This document shows, piece by piece, positions 36,901 to 44,955 of a DNA stretch of 64,000 nt. Each line of letters begins with the position of its first letter. Position 1 is the first letter of the stretch. The position numbers were made by a program, and so were the translations under genes. The stretch is taken from the NCBI RefSeq assembly GCF_020687765.1, contig NZ_JAJEWJ010000008.1, positions 62,001 through 126,000 on the forward strand. Direction: 5' to 3'. The notes under the pieces are model-generated. The model was not told the DNA's origin and did not search any database. It worked only from the letters and a program-made list of their open reading frames with translations. The stretch is from Sphingobacterium sp. FBM7-1. Lineage in GTDB: Bacteria > Bacteroidota > Bacteroidia > Sphingobacteriales > Sphingobacteriaceae.

Positions 36901-38513
36901 CGTTGATGCTGGCATCAGGTGCGGGAGCTGTTGGAAATAAAACGATTGGTACGGCATCTGTGGGCGGGATGTTGATAGGAACGTTGGTGGGTGTAATTAT
37001 TATCCCGGGATTATATGTACTTTGTTCGCCGAGAAAAAAAGAAAAGAAGAAAAAAATGATTCCTAAGGTTGCGACGTTATTGCTGGCCACAGGTTTGATC
37101 GTATCATGTAGCGTGCCGAAACAGCTGGACAAAGGAACGCATGCAGCATTACCAACACAGTTTAATCGGGATAGCTTGGTGTCTACAAATACAGATACCA
37201 TTACAATTGCGCACCTGCCTTGGAAGGATGTTTTTACCGACCCTTACTTAAAGACACTGATTGACTCTGCTTTAGTTTATAATTACGATTTGCAGCAAGC
37301 TATTCAACGTATTGAAATTGCGCAAGCGAGTTTTAGGCAACGGAAGGCTGCCTTACTGCCTAGTTTAGATTTAGCGGCGGAAGCAGGTTTACGGAAGTAT
37401 GGATTCTATACCGAAGAAGGTATCGGTAATTACGATTCGAATTTTTCAGAAAACCTGAAGGATGATGAAAAGATCCCGGAACCTGCGCTACCTGACTACT
37501 TTGTAGGCGTTCGTGCTTCCTGGGAGCTAGACTTATGGGGTAAGCTACGTGCTCAGAAAAACGCTGCGTTTAATAGTTTACTGGCAGAGAATGAAGCGCG
37601 CCGACTCGTCGAAACGGAGCTCGTAACAAATATCGCTTCCGCCTACTACGAGTTGCTGAGCTTGGATGCGAAAATCAACGTTTTTAATAACAATATTGTG
37701 TTGAATGAGCGCGCGTTGGAAATTACAGAACTGCAGAAGGAAGCGGGGCGTACTACCCAGCTGGGCGTGCAGCAATTTAAAGCTTTTTTGGCCAACTCCA
37801 GAGCGGAACGGGAAAGGGTTAGACAGGAAATTACGCTGTTAGAGCACCATATTAACTATTTGACAGGAAGCTTTAATACACAGGTACAACGCACAGAGAC
37901 CGGTTTTGGCGCGCAGCCTTTATTCGAGAAGCTCGATGTGGGCGCACCTTTTCAAATGCTTGGTCTGCGGCCTGATATTCGGGAGGCCTCCTTCCAACTT
38001 ATCGGGGCAGAACAAGATGTGAGGTTTGCGAAAGCGGCGTTCTTGCCGAGTGTGGTATTGTCGCCATTTATTGGCTTACAATCGTTTACTTTTAACAAGC
38101 TTGTAGATTTAGATAAGTCATTGACGTACGGCTTAGCGGGCGGGCTGACGGCGCCGATTTTCAATCAGCGCCAGCTTAAAAGCCAGTATGAGACGTATAA
38201 GGCAATGTATGGGCTGAACTTTTTGGAATATGAAAAGCGGGTGCTTAATGCGTATAACGAAGTTTCGAACGCTGTGAAAACCCAAGACCATATTGAACAG
38301 CGACAACAATATGTGCAAGAAGAGGTTGAAGCACTTCGAGGGGCGGTATCGGCTGCCAACGAATTGTTTATCGCTGGCCGTGTATCGTATCTGGAAATTA
38401 TCACGGCGCAAAAAGATGCGGTAGCTGCTGAGTTGGATGAGGTGGAAATCCAGAAAGAGGAACTGTTGAACGAGATTGTTATCTACAAAGCTCTAGGAGG
38501 AGGCTGGCAATAG
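33942..38513 (+). CDS. RND efflux permease (HAE1) fused to outer-membrane factor
   Basis: A 1523-aa reading frame with two parts. Residues 1-1038 are an AcrB-like permease: 12 membrane helices, two periplasmic porter domains, and Lys940 in the TM10 motif GKNAILIVEYA. In TM4 the motif is VVDNGIVVVE, so Asp409 is present but the next residue is Asn410, where AcrB has Asp408. Residues 1039-1523 are a NodT/TolC-type outer-membrane factor starting with its own lipoprotein signal (MIPKVATLLLATGLIVSC). The joint lies on an A7 run (37050-37056) ending in ATGA. It may be a real fusion, a slippage site or an indel; the OMF could start at 37056. Confidence 0.9.
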   Translation: MFETYIKRPVLSLVISIFITLLGLLALFTLPITQFPDIVPPSVVVTANYTGANAEVSTDAVAIPLERAINGVAGMTSMNTVTTNNGTTLIQVAFNVGVDPDIAAVNVQNRVSTVLDELPEEVIRAGVITEKEVNSMLMYLNIYTTDETADERFIYNFTDINILKELKRIEGVGFAEIMGFKDYAMRVWLKPDRLAAYQISTEEVIEALRRQNIEAAPGQTGIGSDKTVNMQQYVLRYPGRFSEPDEYANVPIRANSDGSILRIRDIADVEFGSLEYEMASKADGRPSASIMMKQLPGSNAQDVIQRVKDRMEELKTMTFPPGMEYSMGYDVSRFLDASMSSVVKTLLEAFILVFLVVFIFLQDFRATIIPILAVPVSLIGALFFMLMMGFSINLLTLFALVLAIGIVVDNGIVVVEAVFAKMEEEHLPPMEATLAAMKEVGSAVIAITLVMSAVFIPVAFLSGPVGVFYRQFSLTLAAAIVISGINALTLTPALCALILRSPHDKKESNSWLSRFFKKFNTAYDKTAGGYRSLLTRIAGRRMVTVGMLIFFFIATWGASSILPSGFIPTEDQGMVYVNVTTPPGATVDRTERALNEVGEIARSLESVETVSTLAGYSLLTEVSGASYGMGMINLKTWDERDVTVDDVMRELQEKTAHIADAEIEFFPPPTVPGFGNASGFELRLLDRSGNEDLNQTAEVVEDFITALNNSEAIEGVSSSFDVSFPQYMLEVDYDMAAKRGISVENAMTTLQTLMGSFYATNFIRYGQMYKVMVQADPHYRQTPEDVLNLFVKTADGEMVPYSSFIQMKRIYGPEQITRYNMFTSAMLNGQPAPGYSTGQAIETIQRLAEELPQGYAIEWSGMTREQVISGNQAVYIFALCLVFVYLLLSAQYESFLLPLPVILGLPAGIFGSFLFLKLLGLENDIYAQVALVMLIGLLGKNAILIVEYAVLKQKQGMSVLQAAIEGAYVRLRPILMTSFAIIAGLIPLMLASGAGAVGNKTIGTASVGGMLIGTLVGVIIIPGLYVLCSPRKKEKKKKMIPKVATLLLATGLIVSCSVPKQLDKGTHAALPTQFNRDSLVSTNTDTITIAHLPWKDVFTDPYLKTLIDSALVYNYDLQQAIQRIEIAQASFRQRKAALLPSLDLAAEAGLRKYGFYTEEGIGNYDSNFSENLKDDEKIPEPALPDYFVGVRASWELDLWGKLRAQKNAAFNSLLAENEARRLVETELVTNIASAYYELLSLDAKINVFNNNIVLNERALEITELQKEAGRTTQLGVQQFKAFLANSRAERERVRQEITLLEHHINYLTGSFNTQVQRTETGFGAQPLFEKLDVGAPFQMLGLRPDIREASFQLIGAEQDVRFAKAAFLPSVVLSPFIGLQSFTFNKLVDLDKSLTYGLAGGLTAPIFNQRQLKSQYETYKAMYGLNFLEYEKRVLNAYNEVSNAVKTQDHIEQRQQYVQEEVEALRGAVSAANELFIAGRVSYLEIITAQKDAVAAELDEVEIQKEELLNEIVIYKALGGGWQ
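37056..38513 (+). CDS. NodT/TolC outer-membrane factor, possible internal start
   Basis: An alternative reading of the C-terminal part of the fusion. From the ATG at 37056 the product is 485 aa with a lipoprotein signal (lipobox IVSC, Cys18) and the TolC fold: two repeats with LKTLIDSALVYNYDLQQAIQRI and the later LRPDIREASFQLIGAEQDVRFAKAAF. This is what a stand-alone OMF of an RND system looks like. The preceding A-rich stretch could allow initiation. It would complete the tripartite pump. Confidence 0.5.
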   Translation: MIPKVATLLLATGLIVSCSVPKQLDKGTHAALPTQFNRDSLVSTNTDTITIAHLPWKDVFTDPYLKTLIDSALVYNYDLQQAIQRIEIAQASFRQRKAALLPSLDLAAEAGLRKYGFYTEEGIGNYDSNFSENLKDDEKIPEPALPDYFVGVRASWELDLWGKLRAQKNAAFNSLLAENEARRLVETELVTNIASAYYELLSLDAKINVFNNNIVLNERALEITELQKEAGRTTQLGVQQFKAFLANSRAERERVRQEITLLEHHINYLTGSFNTQVQRTETGFGAQPLFEKLDVGAPFQMLGLRPDIREASFQLIGAEQDVRFAKAAFLPSVVLSPFIGLQSFTFNKLVDLDKSLTYGLAGGLTAPIFNQRQLKSQYETYKAMYGLNFLEYEKRVLNAYNEVSNAVKTQDHIEQRQQYVQEEVEALRGAVSAANELFIAGRVSYLEIITAQKDAVAAELDEVEIQKEELLNEIVIYKALGGGWQ

Positions 38514-38518
38514 AATTG

Positions 38519-39313
38519 TTAAAGCTCCTCTTTCAAAATTTTCTCCAGCTCTTCTGGACTGAGGTTCATATTGACGTTTCCGTCTTTTGTAAACGATATT
38601 TCGCCCGTTTCTTCCGAAACGATAACGGCAATAGCTTCAGATACTTCGGTGACACCGATCGCTGCCCGGTGACGTAACCCAAACTGCGGCGGTAAATCCT
38701 CACTATCGGACAAAGGCAATACACAGCTCGCCGTCATGATGCGAAAGTCAACAATAACGACGGCACCATCATGTAGCGGGCTGTTTTTGAAAAATATACT
38801 TTCCAATAAGCGTTTGGATACCGGTGCGTCGATATATTCACCGCTAGATTGATAATATTCTTCATCAAAGTACCGAGAAAAGACGAGTAGGGCGCCCGTA
38901 CGCGAGCGAGACATGCTGCGACAGGCTTCTACAATTGGTTTTATTTGTTCGCCATTGTCTATCTGTGTGGTTTTCTTGGTATTCAGAAATGACCAGAAAA
39001 ATTTCTTCCGCCGGAGCGAAATGTTTTTTCCGATATGAATTAAAAAGCGGCGTATTTCCTGTTGAAAGACGACAATGAGCGCTATGGAACCAACAGATAT
39101 GAATCCTCCAAAAATCTCCGTCAGCAAGCGCATCTCCATCTGTTTTACCACCAAATAGATACCATAGAATAGACCAACTCCTAGGAGGATGTTCACCGCA
39201 ATAGTACCCTTGATCAAACTATAGATATAATAGATGATAATAGCTACCAGAAAAATATCAATAATGTCTAGTAGTCGAAAACCGCTGAGAATGTTTGGAT
39301 CAAAATTGTTCAT
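38519..39313 (-). CDS. cdaA: Diadenylate cyclase CdaA
   Basis: It makes c-di-AMP from two ATP at the inner membrane. Three N-terminal helices (about residues 12-32, 38-58, 66-85) precede the DAC domain with the catalytic DGA motif (residues 172-174) and RHRAAIG (204-210). The length of 264 aa is normal. It converges with the RND gene, five bases apart, and diverges from nagB. No cdaR or glmM is adjacent, unlike in Firmicutes, but nagB keeps an amino-sugar link. Confidence 0.95.
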   Translation of the reverse strand: MNNFDPNILSGFRLLDIIDIFLVAIIIYYIYSLIKGTIAVNILLGVGLFYGIYLVVKQMEMRLLTEIFGGFISVGSIALIVVFQQEIRRFLIHIGKNISLRRKKFFWSFLNTKKTTQIDNGEQIKPIVEACRSMSRSRTGALLVFSRYFDEEYYQSSGEYIDAPVSKRLLESIFFKNSPLHDGAVVIVDFRIMTASCVLPLSDSEDLPPQFGLRHRAAIGVTEVSEAIAVIVSEETGEISFTKDGNVNMNLSPEELEKILKEEL

Positions 39314-39384
39314 TATCTGTTTGCAATTTAAGCTTTTTTTTGAATTTTATTAAAAATGATATACCCGCATTATAGGTAGCTTCG

Positions 39385-39416
39385 TTTGTTTTGTGTTACT
39401 TTGCTTGTTATCTTTA
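39385..39416 (+). promoter_or_regulatory. Promoter of nagB-pdxJ
   Basis: TTTG (39385-39388) and TATCTTTA (39409-39416) are 20 nt apart, a good fit to the Bacteroidota -33/-7 arrangement, 29 nt ahead of the nagB ATG. Confidence 0.55.
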
Positions 39417-39445
39417 GAATAGAGAAATTTAAGCAAGTATATATT

Positions 39446-40246
39446 ATGGTAAAAAATTTTCCTTTGGAGCAATCCAATCCCGAACGACCCGTTATTTCTG
39501 TTTATCCGGACGCGAAAGCAGCTTCAGTTGATGTAGCGCAGCGTATAGCATCGTTAATTCGCGCTAAGCAACGAGACAATAAACAGATCGTACTAGGACT
39601 TGCAACAGGATCCACGCCTATTTATGTTTATGAAGAGCTTGTTCGTTTACATCGCGAAGAAGAGCTCAGTTTTAATAACGTAATTTCTTTTAATCTTGAT
39701 GAATATTTTCCGATGCAGCCGGATTCTTCTCAAAGCTATGTCGCGTTTATGAAGAAATACTTGTTCGATCATATCGATATCAAACCGGAGAATGTTCATA
39801 TTCCAGACGGTACTTTGGCGAGAGCTGAAATAGAGGCCTACTGTTCGGCTTATGAAAATAAAATTAAGGCAGTGGGAGGAATCGATATTCAGCTTTTAGG
39901 TATTGGGCGTACAGGACACATCGGTTTTAACGAACCTGGTGCAACACGCTTTTCAAAAACGCGGTTAGTGGAGTTGAATGACCTGACACGCACGGATGCC
40001 GCACCCGCCTTCGGCAGTAAAGAATACGTACCTACCGAAGCAATTACGATGGGAATTGATACGATAATGGCAGCCAGAAAAATCTTATTAATGGCTTGGG
40101 GAAGGGGAAAGGCTGAAATTGTTCAGAAAACGATGGAGACGGAGGTTACTGCAACGATACCTGCTACATTTTTGAAGACTTGCGAACAGGTGGAGTTTGT
40201 GCTAGATAATGAAGCTGCCTCCTTATTAACGGGCCTTGAGGCGTAA
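39446..40246 (+). CDS. nagB: Glucosamine-6-phosphate deaminase
   Basis: It converts glucosamine-6-phosphate to fructose-6-phosphate and ammonia, linking amino-sugar use to glycolysis. I start at 39446 ([11 protein letters not shown]). Motifs: GLATGSTP (51-58), LDEY (84-87, with catalytic Asp) and [11 protein letters not shown] (154-164). The 266-aa length is normal. The N-terminus is a few residues longer than in E. coli. It is followed by pdxJ with 25 nt between them, likely in one operon. Confidence 0.95.
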   Translation: MVKNFPLEQSNPERPVISVYPDAKAASVDVAQRIASLIRAKQRDNKQIVLGLATGSTPIYVYEELVRLHREEELSFNNVISFNLDEYFPMQPDSSQSYVAFMKKYLFDHIDIKPENVHIPDGTLARAEIEAYCSAYENKIKAVGGIDIQLLGIGRTGHIGFNEPGATRFSKTRLVELNDLTRTDAAPAFGSKEYVPTEAITMGIDTIMAARKILLMAWGRGKAEIVQKTMETEVTATIPATFLKTCEQVEFVLDNEAASLLTGLEA

Positions 40247-40271
40247 ACTTTACATAGAAAGACAACGTGTT

Positions 40272-40991
40272 ATGACAAAGTTATCTGTAAATATTAATAA
40301 AATAGCAACCCTTCGAAATTCGAGAGGTGGGAATATTCCAAATGTAGTGGCGGCAGCGTTGGCATGCGAACGTTTTGGTGCACAAGGAATAACGGTGCAT
40401 CCGCGCCCCGATGAACGGCATATACGCTATCAAGATGTTTATGATCTGAAAGCAGCGATTAGCACAGAATTCAATATTGAGGGGAATTGTCAGGAGCCAA
40501 GGTTCGTGGATTTGGTATTAGCAAATAAACCAACCCAAGTTACATTAGTTCCGGACGCACTTGGTCAGATTACATCCAATCATGGATGGGATACCATTAA
40601 AAACCGGGATTATTTGGAGGATATGGTAAAACGCTTTCAAGATGCGGGGATTCGAGTGTCTATTTTTGTCGACCCCAAGGAGGAGATGGTGGAAGGCGCC
40701 GCGGAGACGGGCACCGATAGAATCGAACTTTATACAGAAGCGTACGCTTCGGAATATGGTTATGATGATAAAAAAGCGATAGCGCCTTATATAAGAGCTG
40801 CTAGAAAAGCACAGGAAGTAGGGCTTGGACTAAATGCAGGGCATGATCTGGATCTTCATAATTTAAAATACTTTAATGAGCATATTCTCGGGCTTTTAGA
40901 GGTAAGTATTGGTCATGCGCTGATTGCCGATGCACTGTATTTGGGATTGGAAGAAACCATAAAACGATATCTAGCTGCATTAAAAGCATAA
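40272..40991 (+). CDS. pdxJ: Pyridoxine 5'-phosphate synthase
   Basis: The last step of DXP-dependent vitamin B6 synthesis: it condenses 1-deoxyxylulose 5-phosphate with 3-amino-2-oxopropyl phosphate. Start at 40272 ([20 protein letters not shown]), giving 239 aa as expected; the frame is open from 40236, inside nag[19 protein letters not shown] and [15 protein letters not shown] are conserved. Its last codons form one arm of a 27-bp hairpin. Confidence 0.97.
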   Translation: MTKLSVNINKIATLRNSRGGNIPNVVAAALACERFGAQGITVHPRPDERHIRYQDVYDLKAAISTEFNIEGNCQEPRFVDLVLANKPTQVTLVPDALGQITSNHGWDTIKNRDYLEDMVKRFQDAGIRVSIFVDPKEEMVEGAAETGTDRIELYTEAYASEYGYDDKKAIAPYIRAARKAQEVGLGLNAGHDLDLHNLKYFNEHILGLLEVSIGHALIADALYLGLEETIKRYLAALKA

Positions 40992-41030
40992 GGGCAAAAA
41001 TTCTTTTGCCCTTATGCTTTTAATGCAGCT
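40973..41030. terminator. 27-bp perfect hairpin between pdxJ and lepB
   Basis: A perfect 27-bp stem (40973-40999 with 41004-41030) around a 4-nt loop. It spans the last six codons and stop of pdxJ and touches the lepB stop codon. It is very likely a bidirectional terminator for the two converging genes. Confidence 0.85.
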
Positions 41031-42520
41031 TAATTAATTCCCTTAAATATTCTGTTCCATCGAATTTTAGAGAGAAAGCTGCCTTTTTCATCCCAACTCA
41101 TCCAGGTGAACAATGCTTTACCGACGATATGGTCTTCCGGAACGAAACCCCAAGAACGAGAATCTAAGGAGTTATGTCTGTTGTCCCCCATCATCCAATA
41201 ATAGTTTTGCTTGAAGGTGTAGCTTGTTGCTTTTTCGCCGTTAATATAATAATCTCCGGCTTTTTTCTCTAGGATGTTCCCTTCATAATCCCGTATGGCA
41301 CGCTCATATAACGGAATGGTAAGCGAATCTAAGGCTACCGTCCAACCTTTTGCAGGGATAGTAAGCGGGCCGAAGTTATCGACGCTCCAATTATACTGTT
41401 TATGATGCGGATAAACAACGATACTTTCCTCAATCATCATTTCAACGTCGTTTACATTTCCCCAAGCTTTGATCATCTCGGCTTGATTCACCGTCATATG
41501 CATCAAGAAAATACTCGGATCAGACATTTGCTGGACATCGATGCGCAAATCATGCATCCTTTCCCGATTAAGCCCTGAGCCATCTGTGTAAACGAAGTAG
41601 GCGTGTTGCATTTCGGGAGGTGTGAACGCAGGTTTTCCGTTAATAAGCAGTTCTGCGCGTTCCAATGATATAATATCTCCGGGCATGCCTACGCAGCGTT
41701 TAATGTAGTTCTCGCGTTTGTCGATAGGTCGGGTTGTAATTGTAAATTGATTGTGAACGGTTTCTTTTCCCATCGCCCGGACCAGGTCTGCATAGGTTGT
41801 TTCCTGATATTCTAAGGCCACCGTATCTCCTGCAGGGAAATTAAATACAACGACATCATTCCGTTCTATATTTTGAAAACCGGGTAAACGTTTATAGGGA
41901 AGTTGTATGGCTTCAGAATAGGCTTTCCCACCGGTGATTGGCATAGTGTGATGTGCAAAGGGAAAAGCGAGCGGCGTCATAGGGATACGTGGACCATAAT
42001 TGAGTTTGCTAACAAATAGAAAATCTCCGACTAATAAGGTGCGTTCCATGGATCCTGTGGGAATCATGTAGGCTTCGATCAGGAAGCCGCGAATCAGGGA
42101 TGCCGCTATGGTCGCAAAAATAATGGCGTCCGCCCATTCTCGCACGGCCGTTTTTTTATACGGATATTTTTGTTGAAACGCTTCGGTGTTAGATTGACCT
42201 AAGTATTTAATATTGGGGTCTCGACCCCATAAGGGCAAAAATATAAACGGCAATATTACCGCGGCAACTGTTTCCCAAAAGCGGCGCTTCCCAAAACTTT
42301 TTAGAAAATCGAGATACAGGGCGTAAAAAATAAATATATTTACAATAGGTACGAGCAATAAGACAACCCACCAAGTGGGGCGGGCAGTCAGCTGCGCCAT
42401 AATATATTCGCGGTAAAAGGGGATGATAGCTTCCCAACCTTGTTTTCCTGCCTTTTTGAATAACAGCCACAATCCATATAAGGAGGCAATCGTTAATAGG
42501 GCAAAGATGATATAGTACAT
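41030..42520 (-). CDS. lepB: Signal peptidase I
   Basis: It cleaves signal peptides of exported proteins at the inner membrane. The long Bacteroidota form (about 496 aa) has extra N-terminal helices (about residues 2-20 and 50-70) before the catalytic domain. The catalytic Ser lies in MIPTGSMERTLLVGDF (about residue 157) and the Lys in NYIKRCVGMPGD (about 274); the last box is MGDNRHNSLDSRSWGFV. I prefer the start at 42520; a start at 42547 would overlap dapB by 14 bases. It belongs to the parA-parB-DUF5683-dapB-lepB operon. Confidence 0.95.
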   Translation of the reverse strand: MYYIIFALLTIASLYGLWLLFKKAGKQGWEAIIPFYREYIMAQLTARPTWWVVLLLVPIVNIFIFYALYLDFLKSFGKRRFWETVAAVILPFIFLPLWGRDPNIKYLGQSNTEAFQQKYPYKKTAVREWADAIIFATIAASLIRGFLIEAYMIPTGSMERTLLVGDFLFVSKLNYGPRIPMTPLAFPFAHHTMPITGGKAYSEAIQLPYKRLPGFQNIERNDVVVFNFPAGDTVALEYQETTYADLVRAMGKETVHNQFTITTRPIDKRENYIKRCVGMPGDIISLERAELLINGKPAFTPPEMQHAYFVYTDGSGLNRERMHDLRIDVQQMSDPSIFLMHMTVNQAEMIKAWGNVNDVEMMIEESIVVYPHHKQYNWSVDNFGPLTIPAKGWTVALDSLTIPLYERAIRDYEGNILEKKAGDYYINGEKATSYTFKQNYYWMMGDNRHNSLDSRSWGFVPEDHIVGKALFTWMSWDEKGSFLSKIRWNRIFKGIN

Positions 42521-42533
42521 AAATCCTACACTG

Positions 42534-43274
42534 TTAAATAAAGTCAAACATTTCGGTTACTTGATAAAAACCTTTTTTATCCTGTATCCATTCTGCGGCC
42601 ACGACTGCTCCTAAAGCGAAACCGGCACGGCTATGTGCTGTGTGTTTAAATTCAATCTGATCCACTTCCGAACTGTATAATACGGTATGGGTACCGGGTA
42701 CTTCTTCTATACGAAGGCTTTCAATGAGTAATTCATCAGGCTTTGCGATGACTTCTTCTCCGGCATCGACAACATTGTTCACCCAATTTGTCTTCGCAGC
42801 TGTATTTTCTAAAATTCCTTCTGCGATGGTAATCGCCGTTCCGCTCGGTGCATCGAGTTTGTGAATATGATGTATTTCTTCCACTTGCACATCATACTGT
42901 TTATAGGGATTCATTGCTTTTGCCAGCAATTTGTTGACATGGAAAAAAACATTTACGCCGATACTAAAATTAGAACCATAGAGCATCGTTTGGTTTTCGT
43001 CTTCGCAGATCGATTTTACTTCGTCCAGGTGATCGTACCAGCCCGTGGTTCCCACCACGATGGGTAAATTTGCTTCGAAGCATAAATGGATATTATCCAA
43101 TGCCGCTGCCGGTTCACTGAAATCGATGGCTACATCTGCATCCGCAATATCATTTGCTGAAATAGAATCACGGTTATATTTATCGACAACAAGAAAAATT
43201 TCGTGACCACGCTTCATCGCGAATTTTTCGATAAGCTGTCCCATTTTGCCGTAACCTAAAATAACTACCTTCAT
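42534..43274 (-). CDS. dapB: 4-hydroxy-tetrahydrodipicolinate reductase
   Basis: It reduces the product of DapA in lysine and meso-diaminopimelate synthesis, needed for peptidoglycan. The 246-aa protein has the N-terminal nucleotide-binding motif GYGKMGQLIEKFA, VGTTGWYDH and the substrate motif EIHHIHKLDAPSGTAI. It sits between DUF5683 and lepB genes in a conserved cell-envelope/segregation block. Confidence 0.96.
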   Translation of the reverse strand: MKVVILGYGKMGQLIEKFAMKRGHEIFLVVDKYNRDSISANDIADADVAIDFSEPAAALDNIHLCFEANLPIVVGTTGWYDHLDEVKSICEDENQTMLYGSNFSIGVNVFFHVNKLLAKAMNPYKQYDVQVEEIHHIHKLDAPSGTAITIAEGILENTAAKTNWVNNVVDAGEEVIAKPDELLIESLRIEEVPGTHTVLYSSEVDQIEFKHTAHSRAGFALGAVVAAEWIQDKKGFYQVTEMFDFI

Positions 43275-43287
43275 ATCTTTTAACTGG

Positions 43288-44037
43288 TTAATTTAATTTC
43301 ATTGTAAGTTTGATTCCCGGGGTTACTCCAAAGCTTGTTAAAGGATGCGATCCAGCTAGTGCCCTATGTGTGTTTGGCATAAGTGTGGGGCGGACGCGCA
43401 TGGTCATGTCAGAACCGATATTCCAACGATATTTCAACATGGAGTCTACATAAGCTTCAACAACGTTCAAGCCCCAGAAGCCAATTGTTACCAGAACGGT
43501 CAAATCCCGATTTCTACGGCCATAATCTTTTTGTTGGACCAAGCCCTGTGTTCTCCAATTTATGAGATCAGGATCGTTGGGGGCATCGTGGTATTTTATG
43601 CGATACTCCAATTCATCCAGAAACTTTTTATAATACCATTGCCAATAATCGAATACCACATATCCGGTAACTAAACCTCCGTATATGATGGGAACCTTTA
43701 CCCACCACAATCCTTTATTCGTGTATTGTCCCCACCCGGGTAAAATTAAAGAACGTCTCCAAGCGGTGCGGGAAATCTGCTCGATTTCCAAACGAGCGGA
43801 ATCCTTTTTTATATCTTTATAATAATATTTTTCTCTTTCTTTTTCCGCTTTTTCTCTCGCTCTACGTTCTTTTCTGGTCTCTTCGTGCACGCTATCTTGC
43901 GCGGCGTGCAGGGAGTCTGCTGATAAGTCTATCGTCGAAGTGTCTGCGCTTGTCAAGATAGAATCCCGTTCCTGAGCCTGTGCGTTATGGAGTAAGGCTG
44001 AAATGCTAAAGAAGAATATAAATATATAACGCTGCAT
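43288..44037 (-). CDS. DUF5683 domain-containing protein
   Basis: A 249-aa protein with a signal peptide (residues 1-21, ending AQAQ), a charged coiled-coil-like stretch (about 45-75), and a membrane-associated DUF5683 domain starting with WRRSLILPGWGQYTNKGLWWVKVPIIYGG. It overlaps parB by one base. It is a regular member of this operon in Bacteroidota, but its job is unknown; an envelope role is plausible from signal and neighbours. Confidence 0.9.
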   Translation of the reverse strand: MQRYIFIFFFSISALLHNAQAQERDSILTSADTSTIDLSADSLHAAQDSVHEETRKERRAREKAEKEREKYYYKDIKKDSARLEIEQISRTAWRRSLILPGWGQYTNKGLWWVKVPIIYGGLVTGYVVFDYWQWYYKKFLDELEYRIKYHDAPNDPDLINWRTQGLVQQKDYGRRNRDLTVLVTIGFWGLNVVEAYVDSMLKYRWNIGSDMTMRVRPTLMPNTHRALAGSHPLTSFGVTPGIKLTMKLN

Positions 44038-44954
44038 TACCAGTCCAATAATTCCAAGATCCGACTTAAGTCGTCTTCACTCTCAAACGGGATCTCAATG
44101 GCTCCTTTGCCTCTGCTGTTTTTCAGGTTTAACTTTACACGTGTAGAGAATCTTGAAGCTAAATCATCTTCAATCTTTTGGTACTGAAAATCCAATTGCT
44201 TTCCAACCGGATTTTTCTTCGGCTTGCTCTGTTGTTGTATGTTTCGTACTAAAATTTCCGCCATTCGGACGGATAATCCCTTGTCGATAATTTCTTGATA
44301 AACATATAATTGCTTCTCTACTTCGCCCACATTGATAAGCGCGCGTGCATGTCCCATCGAAATTTGGCCATCTCGAATTCCAGCTTGGATAACAGGAGGT
44401 AACTTCAACAAACGAAGGTAATTGGTTACGGTGGAGCGATTTTTACTCACTCGTTCACCTAGTTCTTCTTGTTTTAAATTACACTCTTCAATCATGCGCT
44501 GGAAACTCAAGGCCACCTCGATAGCATTGAGGTTTTCTCTTTGGATATTTTCGATAAGGGCCATTTCCAACATCTGTTGGTCATTTGCCGTACGCACGTA
44601 AGCGGGTATGTCGTCGATGCCTGCTAATTTTGCGGCCCGCAGACGTCGCTCCCCACTAATGAGCTGGTACTCATTTTTACCGACTTGACGCACCGTGATC
44701 GGCTGTATCAATCCTTGTACTTTAATTGATTCGGAAAGCTCCTGAAGGGCTTGCTCATCGAAATCTGCACGAGGTTGAAACGGATTCACCGCGACCTGAC
44801 TAACCTTGATAAAGTTAATACTGCCGGCGGCCGTAGGAGTATTTTCTTTTGTTACAGCATCTACTTTACCCGTGTTCTTGGACAGCTGTACATCATCACC
44901 TTGCAATAATGCACCCAAGCCCTTTCCTAATCCTGTTTTTCTCTGTAATGCCAT
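44037..44954 (-). CDS. parB: Chromosome-partitioning protein ParB
   Basis: A 305-aa ParB/Spo0J protein that binds parS and spreads as a CTP-dependent clamp. The N-terminal nuclease-like CTPase domain carries QPRADFDEQALQELSESI and the GERRLRAAK box; a helix-turn-helix follows (VSKNRSTVTNYLRLLKLP, GHARALI); the C-terminal dimer domain ends the protein. It follows parA by one base. I did not find a parS site nearby. Confidence 0.96.
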   Translation of the reverse strand: MALQRKTGLGKGLGALLQGDDVQLSKNTGKVDAVTKENTPTAAGSINFIKVSQVAVNPFQPRADFDEQALQELSESIKVQGLIQPITVRQVGKNEYQLISGERRLRAAKLAGIDDIPAYVRTANDQQMLEMALIENIQRENLNAIEVALSFQRMIEECNLKQEELGERVSKNRSTVTNYLRLLKLPPVIQAGIRDGQISMGHARALINVGEVEKQLYVYQEIIDKGLSVRMAEILVRNIQQQSKPKKNPVGKQLDFQYQKIEDDLASRFSTRVKLNLKNSRGKGAIEIPFESEDDLSRILELLDW

Positions 44955-44955
44955 G

